From Nannochloropsis oceanica (lineage: Eukaryota; Sar; Eustigmatophyceae; Eustigmatales; Monodopsidaceae), in contig CP038128.1 of the NCBI GenBank assembly GCA_004519485.1, positions 1,133,001 through 1,197,000 of the forward strand: a stretch of 64,000 nt of DNA, read 5' to 3'. A program made the translations under genes and the position numbers. The notes below the pieces were generated by a model. That model was given only the letters and a program-made list of their open reading frames with translations, was not told the origin of the DNA and did no database searches. Shown here in pieces: positions 8,197-19,312 of the stretch; the first letter of the stretch is position 1, and every line of letters begins with the position of its first letter.

Positions 8197-10662
8197 TTAG
8201 TACACTCGCTTGAAAGGAGGCACCGCCTTGACTTCATTCTCGTCCAGCGTGCTCTTGTGGACCGGGCGGTACGAGATGGTGGTCTTGTGCGTGTCATAGT
8301 CGAAGTCAGCAATTGTGTGCATCATCCAATTGGCATCATCGCGCTCGGAGAAGTCTTCGCGGGCATGTGCCCCGCGGCTTTCCTTCCGAGCTTCTGCGGC
8401 GTGCATGGTGGTGGCGGCATTGGACAGGAGGTTCCTGAAAAGGAGGGAGAGAGCGGGAGGAAAAGAGAGAGTGAAAGGGGCGAGTGGACGAGTGAGCATG
8501 CGAGCCGAGTCGAAAACAACAGTGTGCGCACCCACCCGAGTCTTCGCTCTCCTCCCCACTCTCCCTCTTTCCCTTCTTATTTACCTCAGCTCCAACGACT
8601 CAATCAAGTCGGTGTTCCACATCAGGGAACGGTCCGTCACCTTCAAGTCATGCCAAGTAGACAAGACCTCATCGATCTTCGTCACACCCTCGGCCAAGCT
8701 CTCTTGCGTCCTGAGGTGTGAGCAAGCGAGGGAGGAAAGGGTTGATGGTTTTATTTTTCAAGTTGACGATTGCTCGTGCAGGCAGGCATTCTGGCGTGCA
8801 CCATCCAGAGCAAGAGAATAATAGAAATGAAGCCCTCCCCCAGCCCCTCCCTCCTGCATATACCGTAACCCTCACTAACCTACCTATAAACGGCCGCATG
8901 GTCCTGCATGGTCTTCTGCATATTCTTTCGAATGCTCGCGGTGCTGGTACTCCCCTTGGCAAACCGCACCTTGTCCAAGTCCTCAACCGACCTCTCCCCC
9001 GCGTTCGCCGGCATATCTGGCACTCTATCACCCGGCTTCGAAATGTCAGCAATCCTCAACGCAGTCGCGCGCCCAAACACCACAATGTCCAACAGAGAGT
9101 TCGCCCCCAACCGATTCGCCCCATGCACAGACGCACACGCCGCCTCCCCCGCCGCGAATAAGCCGGGAACCACGTGGTCATGATCCATGCTCCCATCTCC
9201 CATCTTCTTCGGGGCTATTACCTCTCCGAAATGATTCGTGGGGATCCCACCCATGTTGTAATGCACCGTCGGCAACACAGGAATCGGTTCTTTAGTCACA
9301 TCCACCCCCGCGAAAATGGCCGCCGTCTCTGAAATCCCCGGCAATCGCTCCGCCAAAAGGTCGGGCGGCAGATGGTCCAAATGCAAGAACAGATGATCCT
9401 TTTCCTTCCCCACCCCCCGACCTTCCCTGATCTCCATTGTCATGGCCCGGCTCACTACATCCCTCGACGCCAAGTCCTTAGCCGTCGGCGCGTATCGTTC
9501 CATGAATCGCTCTCCCTCCTTGTTCCTCAAAATACCTCCTTCCCCCCTACACCCCTCTGTGATCAAACACCCAGCGCCATAGATACCTGTCGGGTGGAAC
9601 TGGACGAATTCCGGGTCTTCCACAGGCAAGCCCGCGCGAAGCACCATAGCGTTCCCGTCCCCGGTGCAGGTGTGCGCTGAAGTGCACGAGAAATAGGCAC
9701 GGCCGTACCCACCTGTGGCAAGGACGGTATTGTTGGCGTGGATTCGATGCACAGTACCGTCTTCCATGTTCAGGGCCGTAATGCCCACGCAGCGGCCTTC
9801 ATCGTTCATAATCAGATCCAGGGCGAAATACTCGATGAAATAAGTCGTATTAAACGCGAGAGAGCGTCCATACAAGGTGTGTAACATAGCATGCCCCGTC
9901 CTGTCCGCCGCACACGCACAACGATACGCCTGCCCACCCTTTCCGTATTTCAAACTCTGTCCCCCAAAAGCTCTCTGGTAGATCTTGCCATCCTCCGTCC
10001 TCGAGAAGGGCAGTCCGTAGCTCTCCAATTCGTACACGGCTCGCGGAGCCTCCCGACACATGTAGTGGATCGCGTCCTGGTCTCCGAGCCAGTCACTTCC
10101 CTTCACTGTGTCATACATGTGCCACCGCCAGTCGTCCTCCGACATGTTCCCCAGAGCCGCATTGATCCCTCCTTGAGCCGCCACGGTATGAGAACGAGTG
10201 GGAAATAGCTTGGTGACACAGGCAGTCTTGAAGCCAGCCTCCGCAGCACCCATGGCCGCGCGCAAACCCGCACCACCAGCACCGACCACGACAACGTCGT
10301 ACTCGTGGTCGATGATCGTGTACTTGGCATTGGGGGTAGAGGAGACTTTGCCCTGGGCGGGCACGCCGGAGATGGCGGCAAGGCGGGTAGGGGAGGCGTG
10401 GAGACCGCGCTGTTGTTTTGAGCAAATGGAGGAGGAAAGAGTAGAATGAGAGACAATAAACGGGGAGAGAGAGCCGATCAGGAAGTGAAGACGCTGGCTC
10501 TACTGGTGGGATGCGTGCGGAGATCGGCAGGGAGTTTCGGCTGGCGAGGTGGAGGAATACAGACTACCACATACGCGCTTGTCTTCTCTCTCCCTTCGCT
10601 TTACGTACCCGCTGAGCCTGAAACACGCCACCTAAGAGGCGGTTGCTGACGTTGCGCAGCAT
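8197..10662 (-). CDS. SDHA: Succinate dehydrogenase flavoprotein subunit, mitochondrial
   Basis: Exons on the minus strand: 10662-10609, 10409-8884, 8710-8585 and 8434-8197. Phases close exactly (0, then 2+1, 2+1), giving 647 aa, the usual SDHA length. Exon 1 encodes only [18 protein letters not shown]; together with the start of exon 2 ([12 protein letters not shown]) this is a classical amphipathic mitochondrial presequence. Visible motifs are the FAD Rossmann loop [14 protein letters not shown], the covalent-FAD histidine in [20 protein letters not shown] and [12 protein letters not shown]. The C-terminal exons carry the [13 protein letters not shown] region and end in KRVY. It oxidises succinate to fumarate in the TCA cycle and complex II, bound to the inner mitochondrial membrane. 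Donors are GTACGT, GTAGGT and GTAAAT. Confidence 0.97.
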
Positions 10663-11599
10663 TTCCGAAGGTTCCTGTTTACCGGTGCTTGTGCTGGTGG
10701 CTTGTAGGTTTCGTAGTTTTTGTAGTTGGTCTGTAATGGGTGTGCGTAGGTTAGGGCGAGGGGGGAGTTGTGTCTCATAAGCAAAAATGGCATGAGAGAT
10801 GATACGGCGCAGGTAAAGCACGCCGTCGAAGCGTCGTTCCAACACCTCTCAGGGGTGTGCTGTGGCACTGGAAGGGCGTGAGGTGGTGGAGCCGTCTCAA
10901 GCTCTGTCGCTTCTTGTGCTTGAGGTCCCATTTGAAGAGGCTTGTTCCACTTCTTCCATTCCCCCGCCGCCCCCCGCGCTTGACACTAGACCAAAAGGGA
11001 CGAAAGGCGGGGGGCGTGACCTACCAAGAATGAACTGAACACGAGCTTTAGAGTCTGAAAGGAAGGCATAGGCACGCACTTAGACGTGGAGACCGTGCCT
11101 GCAAATGCGGCCACCTCAGCTTTTGGTATCGGGATGGGGATCGTTGCCATCGCTGAAGCGACGATGCCGTTGCGGCAACAAGGTGTGGGTGGCTCCGCTT
11201 TATGAGATTCCACACCCACAAGGCCACAAACAGCCCCCTCTGACGGCAGTGTGACAGTCCCCTAGCTCACCCGTTGATATAGTCGTAGAATGAAGAGCGG
11301 ATTGCCGAGAGTTGGTTGAATGATTGCCTGCTCTCCTCCAATGACGCTTTTTGTTGATGCCTCTGGTGCATGGGCCCTGGTTGCTCACTTCCACACTTCC
11401 ACTTCACGTCTTACTCGCCACGCCCCAGTTCTCACGAGCCAATTAGCTACAGGAACGAAATTAAGAGCAACCTTGCACCTTCTCACTTCGCATGTAGTCG
11501 GAGCTCTTCCTGGTTCCATCATGCATCCTCCCAATATTTGCATTATCCACTCCGCACAACCACCTCACCCCCACACTCTCACACGACCAAAGTACTCCA
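10663..11599. promoter_or_regulatory. Divergent intergenic region, SDHA (-) / HOOK (+)
   Basis: 937 bp between divergent start codons. It should hold both promoters and 5' UTRs. Only short, unconserved-looking frames are present on either strand, and I recognise no motif. Confidence 0.45.
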
Positions 11600-13986
11600 A
11601 TGATTACAAAGGAAGAAGAAGACACCACTGCGACAGCCGAGGCCTTAGTGCAGTGGATCAATTCCTTCGGCCCCCTCCCTCCCGGTGCCACCTCTCCTTC
11701 TTCCGCCCCTCCTCCCCTCATAAAGCTCGAGCAACTTACTGACGGCCTCGTGTTGGCCGACGTCCTCCATGACATTGCCCCCACCCGCTTCCCACGAGAC
11801 CTGCTCGCGCGCCCTCTTTCCTCCTCGGCTGCCTCAACCCCGACCACGCCCACGGCGAATTGGGCCTTAGCATTGACAAATCTCAAGAAATTAATGCGCC
11901 TCCTCGAGGCACATTACGAAGAAGAACTCGGTCTACACCTTCACGGCGGACGAGGCGGCAACAGCTACTTTGCCTCGCTAGATCTTGCGGGAATCGCCCG
12001 GGAAAAACGCAATAAGGATATTATCAGGCTTGTGGAGTTGGTTGTCTTGGCAGCAGTCCGGGCGCCAGCCCCCGAAAAAGCACGGGCGTACATCGAGAGA
12101 ATAATGGGCCTGTCCCCCGAGGCACAAGCCTTTTTGAAAGAGAGTGTGGAGAAGACTCTGCAACGTGCTACTTCATTCGTCTCCTCGACTTCCCCCTCCT
12201 CCTCCTTGTCCTCGTCCTTTCTGGATACCATCTCTAGTGCAACTTCATCCTCCTTCTCTTCCTCCCTCCCTTCCTCGTTCCCCTGTACCACCACTGCTGC
12301 ATCCACAGCCCTGGCGGCCGATCAACAAAGGGAGAACGCGCATTTGCATGAAACCATCCAGGAGCTACAATTACGTTTAGCCAAGGCTGAGGAGGAAGTA
12401 CTGGTCGTAAGGGAGGAAGCGAGGGGGTGGAAGGGAGAAGTGGAGGGGCAACGCCACCGCTTGACAGCAGCTGTAGCTCGAGCAGAGGAAGCACAGAAGG
12501 CGAGCGAGAAATGGAGGGTGAGACTGGAGGCGAAAGAGCTAGAAGGAGAGCATTGGAGACAGGAAGCAAGGAGGTGGGAGGACCGGGTGAAGGGGGAGAG
12601 GGAGAGAGCGGATAGAGCGGAGGAGGGGAGGAGGAGGCTGGCGGATGAGGTGGATGTGTTGCGGGAGAAAGGTGAGGAGGGAGGAAGGGAAGGAGGAAGG
12701 GAGGTAGGCAGGGAGGAAAGAAAGGAAGGAAAAAATGAGGGAATGATTTATCTTTTTATCCTATCAAGCCTCATGCGATGGGGCTAAAGAGAGGCGTTGC
12801 AATATGTCTTACCCTCCCTCCCTCCCTCCCTCCCTCCCTCCCTCCCTCCCTCCCTCCCTCTACCACAGCGGACGCCGCCCATGACTTGGAGCAGATCCTT
12901 GAGAAATACAAACTCCGACTCGAACAGGCTGCTATGGCCAAGCAGCACTACCGCGATCTAGAGGAGCAAAACGCCAAATACCTGGATCAGGTGCTGGCGT
13001 TGGAGGCAGAGGCAAAAGCGAGTGTCCCGAGCCTCAAGAGAGCGATCGAGCAGTACAAGGATCAAGTAGTCGGGCTGGAGAGGGACCGTTACCAGGCCAT
13101 GGAACGGAGGGAGGTCATGGAGGGGGAGTTGGAGAGGGCGAAGGAGGAGGTGGAGGGCGCGAGGGAGGCACGGCGGTTCCTGATGGAGGAATGTCAGGAA
13201 TTGAAACGGGTCGTGCAGCAGCTACATCTGCAGCAGGAGCAGCCGCAGGGATCGCAGGAGGGACAGCCGCAATTACCGGGCGGAGGAAGGTCAGGAGAGG
13301 AGGAAAGGGATGAAGGAGGTTTGGCTTTGTTTGAGGATGCCTGGGACAATAAAGAGAAATTGCTGCGGCTGGAGCGAGAGAATAGGATGTTACGAAAACA
13401 GGTGGAGGACGGGGGCTGGCCGAGGGTAGGGGAGGGAGAGGACCTCTTGCTGCTGAAATCGCAAATGCAGGATCTACGGAGGGTGAAGGAGGAGAGGGAG
13501 GCTGAGGCAATAGCGGCTAAGAAGAGAACAGCCGAATTGGAGGGGAACGTGGCTATGCTGAGAGGGCAGTGTGAGGAGATGGAGGAAGAGGTGGGTAGGA
13601 TGAAGGAGGAGGGGGTCGGAAGAGCAGCGGCAGCAGCTGCAGCAGCTGTAGAAGGAAAAGAGAAGGCATTGGCGCGCGTGCAGCTCTTGCTACAGCAAGA
13701 GAAGGAGTGGGAGGAGCAGGTGCTGAGATTAAAGGGGGAAAAGGATCGGTTGGAGGAATACGCCAAAAAGACGTTAAGGACGGTACAGGAGAAATATGTG
13801 CAGACGTTGGGGGATTTGAAAGGGAGCAACACTGAGTATAAAGCCAGAAATCAGGCGTTGGAAGCACGGTTATTGGAAGACAGGCAAGCGCAGAAGAGGG
13901 AGGAGAAGCTGCTGATGTCGTGTGTGTATGGGATTGGCATGGAGATGCTGCAGTCTGAAAGGAGGGAGGGAGGGAGGAAGGGTTGA
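11600..13986 (+). CDS. HOOK-domain coiled-coil protein (dynein/dynactin cargo adaptor type)
   Basis: Exons 11600-12671 and 12869-13986. The phase 1+2 junction joins REK and ADAAHDLEQ without a break. 729 aa, close to HOOK proteins. The N-terminal 190 residues match the HOOK domain: ALVQWINSF, LTDGLVLADVLHDIAP, a helix with NWALALTNLKKLMRLL, then RNKDIIRLVELVVLAAV and YIERIMGLSPEAQ. A Ser-rich linker follows, then an almost continuous coiled coil from about residue 230 (LEQILEKYKLRLEQA, GLERDRYQAMERREV and similar heptads) to the end. HOOK proteins link cargo to dynein-dynactin through the N-terminal domain and coiled coil; the cargo here is unknown. The intron ends in a long CCCT run and begins with a GGA-rich stretch. 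Confidence 0.87.
12814..12860. repeat. (CCCT)n tract at the 3' end of the HOOK intron
   Basis: About 11-12 copies of CCTC/TCCC directly before the acceptor TACCACAG. It doubles as the polypyrimidine tract and is complementary to the GGGA-rich first third of the same intron. Confidence 0.9.
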
Positions 13987-14160
13987 GGAGGGAGAAAGGA
14001 GACAAATTTGCATGTGCTGTACGTATGTGTGTGTGAGGCTTACTGTGAGTATTTGAGTGGAGGAAGGGGATGAGAGAAGGAGGGAGGAAGAAAAGAAAGA
14101 TCAGAAGAAAAACGGACAAAGCTAGACACTGCCTTGGAGATTTGAAAATATAAAAGTAAG

Positions 14161-14242
<82 letters not shown>

Positions 14243-15018
14243 TGAGTGTGTGCGAGAGAGAAAGAAAGAGAGAGAGAGAATGCATGCGAGTGTGCATAAC
14301 AGGGGAAAAATCCATAAGAGCAAGAAAGTAAGAACGACAATTGCAGAAGATAGCCTCGGAAGATTTCACCCTTGTAACATTTTTGGTGTCCTGTTGCCAA
14401 GCTTCAAGCAAACAAACACTGGGGCGGTTTGCCACCGCCTTATTAGTTATTATCTTCGACGCAGCGAACGCTATAAATCCCCAAGCGTATATTTCATCAC
14501 CAGCAGCATCATCATTCCCCGTATCGCATGCAAGTGTTGTCACACTGTGAACTTCCACACAAAGTGTGAGTTAGTCCCCCGGTAGAAACCCTTTGATATG
14601 CGCAGCAGCTGGATGGTGGCGGCACTTTGGAAGCTTCGGTTGGATGCTGGCTGCAAGCTCTTGAGCGTGTCATCCATTTCGTCTTTCTGTATGATGGATG
14701 CGAGACGTGATACGGTGAATTGTGGGAAGTGGACTGCGACGATGGGAGTTAAATGCAGTTGGCTACGTGCCCTCGCTGGCGGCGATTATCCCATTTTTAA
14801 TTTAAATCCATTGTTCTGATATTCCAAACACAGGCCAAAAAGCTAATCGAAAATAAAACAAAGGCGTGGACGGATCTTCAATTATCAGTCATTACCTGCT
14901 ATCCAAATCCACCTTGCCTTCGCTGGCCCTCGTTGCTGACCCCCGCAGAACACGCTTCTCAACGGCTGCTTTCCAGACTCTTTCCCTCGACCTCGACCAC
15001 CCCAAGGCAATATAACAA
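13987..15018. other. Intergenic region with long GA microsatellite
   Basis: 1.03 kb. After the HOOK stop there are GGGA-rich sequences, then the GA microsatellite. From about 14330 the sequence is ordinary mixed DNA leading to the hydrolase start at 15019. Short frames at 14341-14819 have no recognisable product. Confidence 0.5.
14168..14234. repeat. (GA)n microsatellite, about 33 units
   Basis: Near-perfect GA dinucleotide run followed by an interrupted GA/GTGA stretch to about 14280. It lies 180 bp past the HOOK stop codon. Confidence 0.95.
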
Positions 15019-16410
15019 ATGCGACGCCGCCATGTCAGCAACGGAAACGACCAGGATGACCTGGATCTGAGTGCTAGCGTCCATGCCGAGTCACTTCCGA
15101 CACGCAAATATTCGTTTGATTCCAACGAACCTCTATTGACCTTGCACCAGACGTTGACGCCGGACGGCGTCAGCCTGACCCTCAAACAATACGTACCCCG
15201 CGTTTCATCCACCACTAGCACCAAAACACCCCTTGTTCCCATCATTCTTGCGCATGGCCTCGCTGGAAACTCCTGCCCATTCGACGTGACCAAGACACGC
15301 TCCCTCGCCTATTCCCTGTGCGAAGCAGGTTACACGGTCTGGCTTTCCAACATGCGAGGCTCCGGGACAAGCGACCGACCCAGCAAGGCTTGGACTTTGG
15401 ATGACTATATCTATCAAGACGTACCGACCATTGTGCACTTTGTTCGGAATGCCCATGGTGACATCCCCCAAGTCCATTATTTGGGGCACTCCCTAGGAGG
15501 AATCTGCATCTTATGCGCGCTCGCCGACGTCACCCCGTCCCTCCAACCCTACATCAAGTCAGTAATCACCATCGCCAGCTCCTTAGAATACAATCAAAGT
15601 GTCTGGCGCTTCCTCGCCCCTTTAGTACCGCTTGCACGGATGATAACGTCTGATAAGGCCATTTCACCCGAAGCTGCTACCACTTTTGCCCTCTCCTTCC
15701 TCTCCCTTGTCCCGTCTGTTGTATCAACAGCCAAAAAGATCGATAAGGACACCTTGGCCTCCTATCAGAAGAGTCTCGAGCCGGTTTCCTTGCCCGTGAT
15801 AATGCAACTAGGCACGAGCATTGAAGCAGGAGGATTGGCAATCTCCCCTCGAAGGATGGAGGAGCAGAAGCATCAGTCGGAAGGGGTTCTGATGAAAAAT
15901 CGGTTGAGGCCCACCCACTCTCGGTCATCCGACGATTGGTTCGAAGAAGAAAAAGAGGAGGGCGAGGACGAGGGAAGAAGGGAGGTTGTGGGGCAGAGAG
16001 AGGAAGAGATCAAGCCGAAGGCTGCGGCGCGTTTTCTGGACATCATGCACAAGATCCAGACGCCTATACTTGCGATCGCGGGTAATAATGACGTGCAATG
16101 CGGAGAAGAGGCGGTGTTGCGAACCTTAGATGCGGTGGGAAGTGCAAGGAAGAGGTATGTATTGGTGGGGGGTGTGCAGGAGGAGGAGGGGAGGACATAT
16201 GGGCATCTGGATTTGTTGTTGGGAGAACGCGCTAAGGAAGATGTTTTTTGCCATATTGTTTCTTGGGTCCAAGAGGCCGATTCGGGTGTTTGGGAAAGGA
16301 GGGTAAAGAGGGAGAAGGAGGAGGAGGGAGAGGAAGAGGAGGAGGAGGAGGAAGTGGTTGAGGTGGATGAGAGACGCTTTTCGGAGTCGTGTAGAAGTAT
16401 CGGGTTGTAG
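15019..16410 (+). CDS. Alpha/beta hydrolase fold protein (lipase-like)
   Basis: 463 aa in one exon. The core has the oxyanion-loop motif LAHGLAGNS, SNMRGSGTSD after strand 4, and the nucleophile elbow GHSLGG with Ser about residue 160. A likely acid Asp lies in AGNNDVQCGEE and the catalytic His in YGHLDLLLG, so the Ser-Asp-His triad appears complete. The order and spacing resemble the acid lipase/AB-hydrolase-1 group. A lid-like region with a strongly acidic EEEKEEGEDEGRRE insert (about residues 312-327) precedes the Asp motif, and the tail has a Glu run. No signal peptide was seen: the N-terminus is polar (MRRRHVSNGND). The substrate is unknown; lipid or ester hydrolysis is inferred from the fold only. 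Confidence 0.85.
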   Translation: MRRRHVSNGNDQDDLDLSASVHAESLPTRKYSFDSNEPLLTLHQTLTPDGVSLTLKQYVPRVSSTTSTKTPLVPIILAHGLAGNSCPFDVTKTRSLAYSLCEAGYTVWLSNMRGSGTSDRPSKAWTLDDYIYQDVPTIVHFVRNAHGDIPQVHYLGHSLGGICILCALADVTPSLQPYIKSVITIASSLEYNQSVWRFLAPLVPLARMITSDKAISPEAATTFALSFLSLVPSVVSTAKKIDKDTLASYQKSLEPVSLPVIMQLGTSIEAGGLAISPRRMEEQKHQSEGVLMKNRLRPTHSRSSDDWFEEEKEEGEDEGRREVVGQREEEIKPKAAARFLDIMHKIQTPILAIAGNNDVQCGEEAVLRTLDAVGSARKRYVLVGGVQEEEGRTYGHLDLLLGERAKEDVFCHIVSWVQEADSGVWERRVKREKEEEGEEEEEEEEVVEVDERRFSESCRSIGL

Positions 16411-16794
16411 AGTAGAGAATGGAAGAGGGAACTGGAACATACTTCTCATTCTACTTAGGAGAAAAGGATGAGTAAAAGCAGGGCGCATTGCATGCTTCGA
16501 GGTTGTGTTAATGTAAGCAAGGAATGTAAACCTGCCGCCTGAAAGCACCCAAAATTAAAGGCTCAACACAAACGAAGAGCTAGCGAGGAGAAAGAGGAGG
16601 AGGAAGGGGATATACATAGAATGTGTGCATATGATTTCTGAGATGAATGCAAGGAAATTGGTCATGTTGTAACTACTTTGCTCTCTTTCATTACTCGCCA
16701 CATTCATTCTTTTCTAGATCACCACCGTCGACACTCTCGTACATACACGCAAAAGGATCCTCCTCTCCGGCTCTTCTCCCTCATCCCCTCTATC
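16411..16794. other. Convergent intergenic region
   Basis: 384 bp between the stop codons of two convergent hydrolase genes, expected to contain both 3' UTRs. The right half is CT-rich. No gene seen. Confidence 0.5.
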
Positions 16795-17895
16795 TCATCT
16801 CCTCCTTTCCGGCAAGTGTACCAACCACTGCTCCAACACCCCTGGTGTGCCATACCACACGTATCCGGGAATCTTAATGCTCGGTCCCACCGTCGGAATA
16901 AAGCCTGAGTGCTTCGCTTCCACCTCCACCCTCACCGCCCCTTCCAAGAAAGCAATCTCCTCAGGGATGATCCCATCCCCCCTCCCCCCCCCCCCTCCCA
17001 CACAACGGCAAATAACTAATGAAAGCCACGTTCTCTTCCAATCCCCATCCGAGCCTTCCCTCGGTCCCTATTCCCCCCACCGACACGTACTTCATCCCCT
17101 TGTGAAACGAGCCAGGGAAATTACTATTAACATATTCAAGCAACCCCCGCGTTTGATCCAAATTACTGAAAAAACCTTCTCCAGATGGAGGGGGGTAGTT
17201 CGGCGAGCCTAGTGTAGTAAGGGACGCGAAACGTTTTTGGACATCTTGGGGGTCTGCGACTTCACCTACATATGCTCGCGCGACCCATCCCCCGATGGAG
17301 TGAGCGACGAGATGGATTTTACGGGAGGGGAACTCGGCCTTGACTTGATCGATGGTGGCGGTGACGGCATCGAAGTAAAAGTCAAGAGTACCGGTGGGTT
17401 TGAGAGTGCCTTTCCAGTAATCTGTTTGAGGGAGCGGGAAAGGGAAGAAGGGAGGGCGCGCGTGAGGGAGAGATGGAGAGTTAGAAAATGACCCCTTCGA
17501 GCGTCCCAACATCAAAGTAGATAATGCTCCCATATCCAAAAGCAAACGTATTTCAAGCACGCACCTGAAGTGACGGCAGACTTGGTGATCTTGAGCCAGT
17601 CAAACCGCTTGAGGTCTACGGCGTAGGCAGGGTGCCCTCTAGAATTCAGCTCAGCAATCATTTCCTCATAGTCTTTGGCAATACCGAATTGGGCTGGGAA
17701 AATGACAATGGGGTTCTTGGACAGCGATGAAACGGCGGAGGAGGAGACAGCAGACATTGCGACGGTATCGGTACGGGGGGATGGTGGCGTGGTTGTGATG
17801 GTGGGGAGATGGAAGGCGAGGGTCGGGGTGGGAGCATGAAGCAGGACTGACAGCAGAGCCAGGGCATTCAGACAGATCATGACGACCGGCGGCAT
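16795..17895 (-). CDS. Plastid-targeted alpha/beta hydrolase; frame offset at a G12 run
   Basis: Exons 17895-17565 and 17421-16795; donor GTGCGT, acceptor CAAACAG, phase 1+2 giving TSDYWKG. The N-terminus is a signal peptide (LNALALLSVLLHAP) followed by TLAFHLP, an Ala-Phe junction like the bipartite presequences of heterokont plastids. The core resembles plastid/cyanobacterial hydrolases: VIFPAQFGIAKDYEEM, RFDWLK, the nucleophile elbow VAHSIGGW, TLGSPNYPPP, and a C-terminal GDGIIPEEIAFLEGA and WYGTPGVLEQW. Within the second exon a run of 12 C on + (16984-16995) shifts the frame by one base between YLPLCG and GDGIIPEE. Both sides are clearly the same conserved domain, so this is a homopolymer length error or allele, or less likely a tiny intron. 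About 318 aa. Confidence 0.8.
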
Positions 17896-18238
17896 CTAGG
17901 CTCTTGCCTTTTTCTTGTGCCTGTGCTCGCCCTGTGTACCGGGTTTGATGGATGGTCTGAATGAGTGTGTGACTGGGGACGAAAAAGTGCTGCGGGCTTG
18001 GACGCCCCCCTGCGTCATCAGATAACTGAAAACCGTGGATCGAAGAAAAAGCGACGAAAGCAAAAAGACAGCGAGGCACGAATGGACATTCTGACCCTCT
18101 AACATATACTTTACGCTCTCCCACAGGCAAATGCTGCAGTCGTAGCAGGAGAAGCAACAGGAAATACAGTGTATGGCAGCTTTGTTTCCACCAGGAGCCT
18201 GATTAGACGGGCCGACCAGAAGGGCAAACGAAGAAGCA
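17896..18238. promoter_or_regulatory. Divergent intergenic region, plastid hydrolase (-) / coiled-coil protein (+)
   Basis: 343 bp between divergent start codons; holds both promoters and leaders. No recognisable element. Confidence 0.5.
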
Positions 18239-19265
18239 ATGCATGCGCTCAAGGCCCGCCGGCTCAAGCCTCCCCGACCCTTGCTATCCTCGGAGGATGA
18301 GATGGAGGAGGAGGAGGAGGAGGAGGTAGTGGTGAGGATGGACGAGGGAGGCTTGAGTGAACAAGATCTGCCGTCGCCACCAAAGGAAGACATGGACAAT
18401 GACCATCACAACCTCCTGCCTCGGTTCGGCACTGCCTCCGCCGAGTCCGCCTCACATCGGAGCTGCCCTTCATCGTCCTCCTCCTCCTCTTTCCGCAACA
18501 ATGCGGTTCAAGCCAGCCGCAGTCAACCACGACCATCGCATACACCACCATCTGCTCCTTCCACTTCCTTTCCTCCCCGCCTGTCCGCAGCCTCCTTCGG
18601 TCAGAGCGCTGCCAGCGCCGTGAGCGCCGCGAGTGTAACAACGAGCAAAAGAAGTTTACACGAAGAAATTGCACGCCTCCATTCTCTCCTTGGATTGCAG
18701 AGTCAAGAAATCGAGGTAGTTCATGAATCTTTACAAGCGAAAGAAAATCTTGTTCGGCGCCTTCAGACACAGAATGACGATTTGCTCGCAGAAGGGAAAC
18801 GGAGCCGGGCACAGCTAAAACGATACCAGGAGGATAAATTGAGGGAAGAAGAATCGCTACAGCGGGTTCTAACTGATAATAGAGAACTTCAAAATAAAGT
18901 ACACACGCTAGAGCAGGTTGTTGCTGCTGCTGCTGCTTCAGACAAGAAAAGCAGCAGGAGAAGCGACGATAGTCCTTTGCGGGAAGGGACGAGAGCTGTG
19001 TTAAAGGAGAGCAAAATGATGGAAATATTGAAAAGCAGAATAGAGGCTGAGGGGAGGGCATCAAGGGGGTTAGTGGAGGCAATGAGAGGAAGGTTAGAGA
19101 GGGGGATGGAACAACTAAGGGAGTGTCTGGTGACTATCGAAAATTTGGAAGGAGCCTTGAAGACAGCAGAGAGAGAGAGGGCACAGGCGCAGGAGGAAGT
19201 GAGATATTTGATGTCGATGGAGGGAAAAGAAAGAGGGAGAGGAAGAGGAGGGAATGATCTCGCAT

Positions 19266-19312
<47 letters not shown>

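Noticed and set aside
13194-14323. Minus-strand Ser/Leu/Pro frames across the HOOK 3' part and GA repeat
   Set aside because: Antisense shadow plus translated microsatellite.
16984-16995. Short intron in place of a frame offset in the plastid hydrolase
   Set aside because: No usable GT and AG pair of realistic intron length sits between YLPLCG and GDGIIPEE; a homopolymer count difference is simpler.
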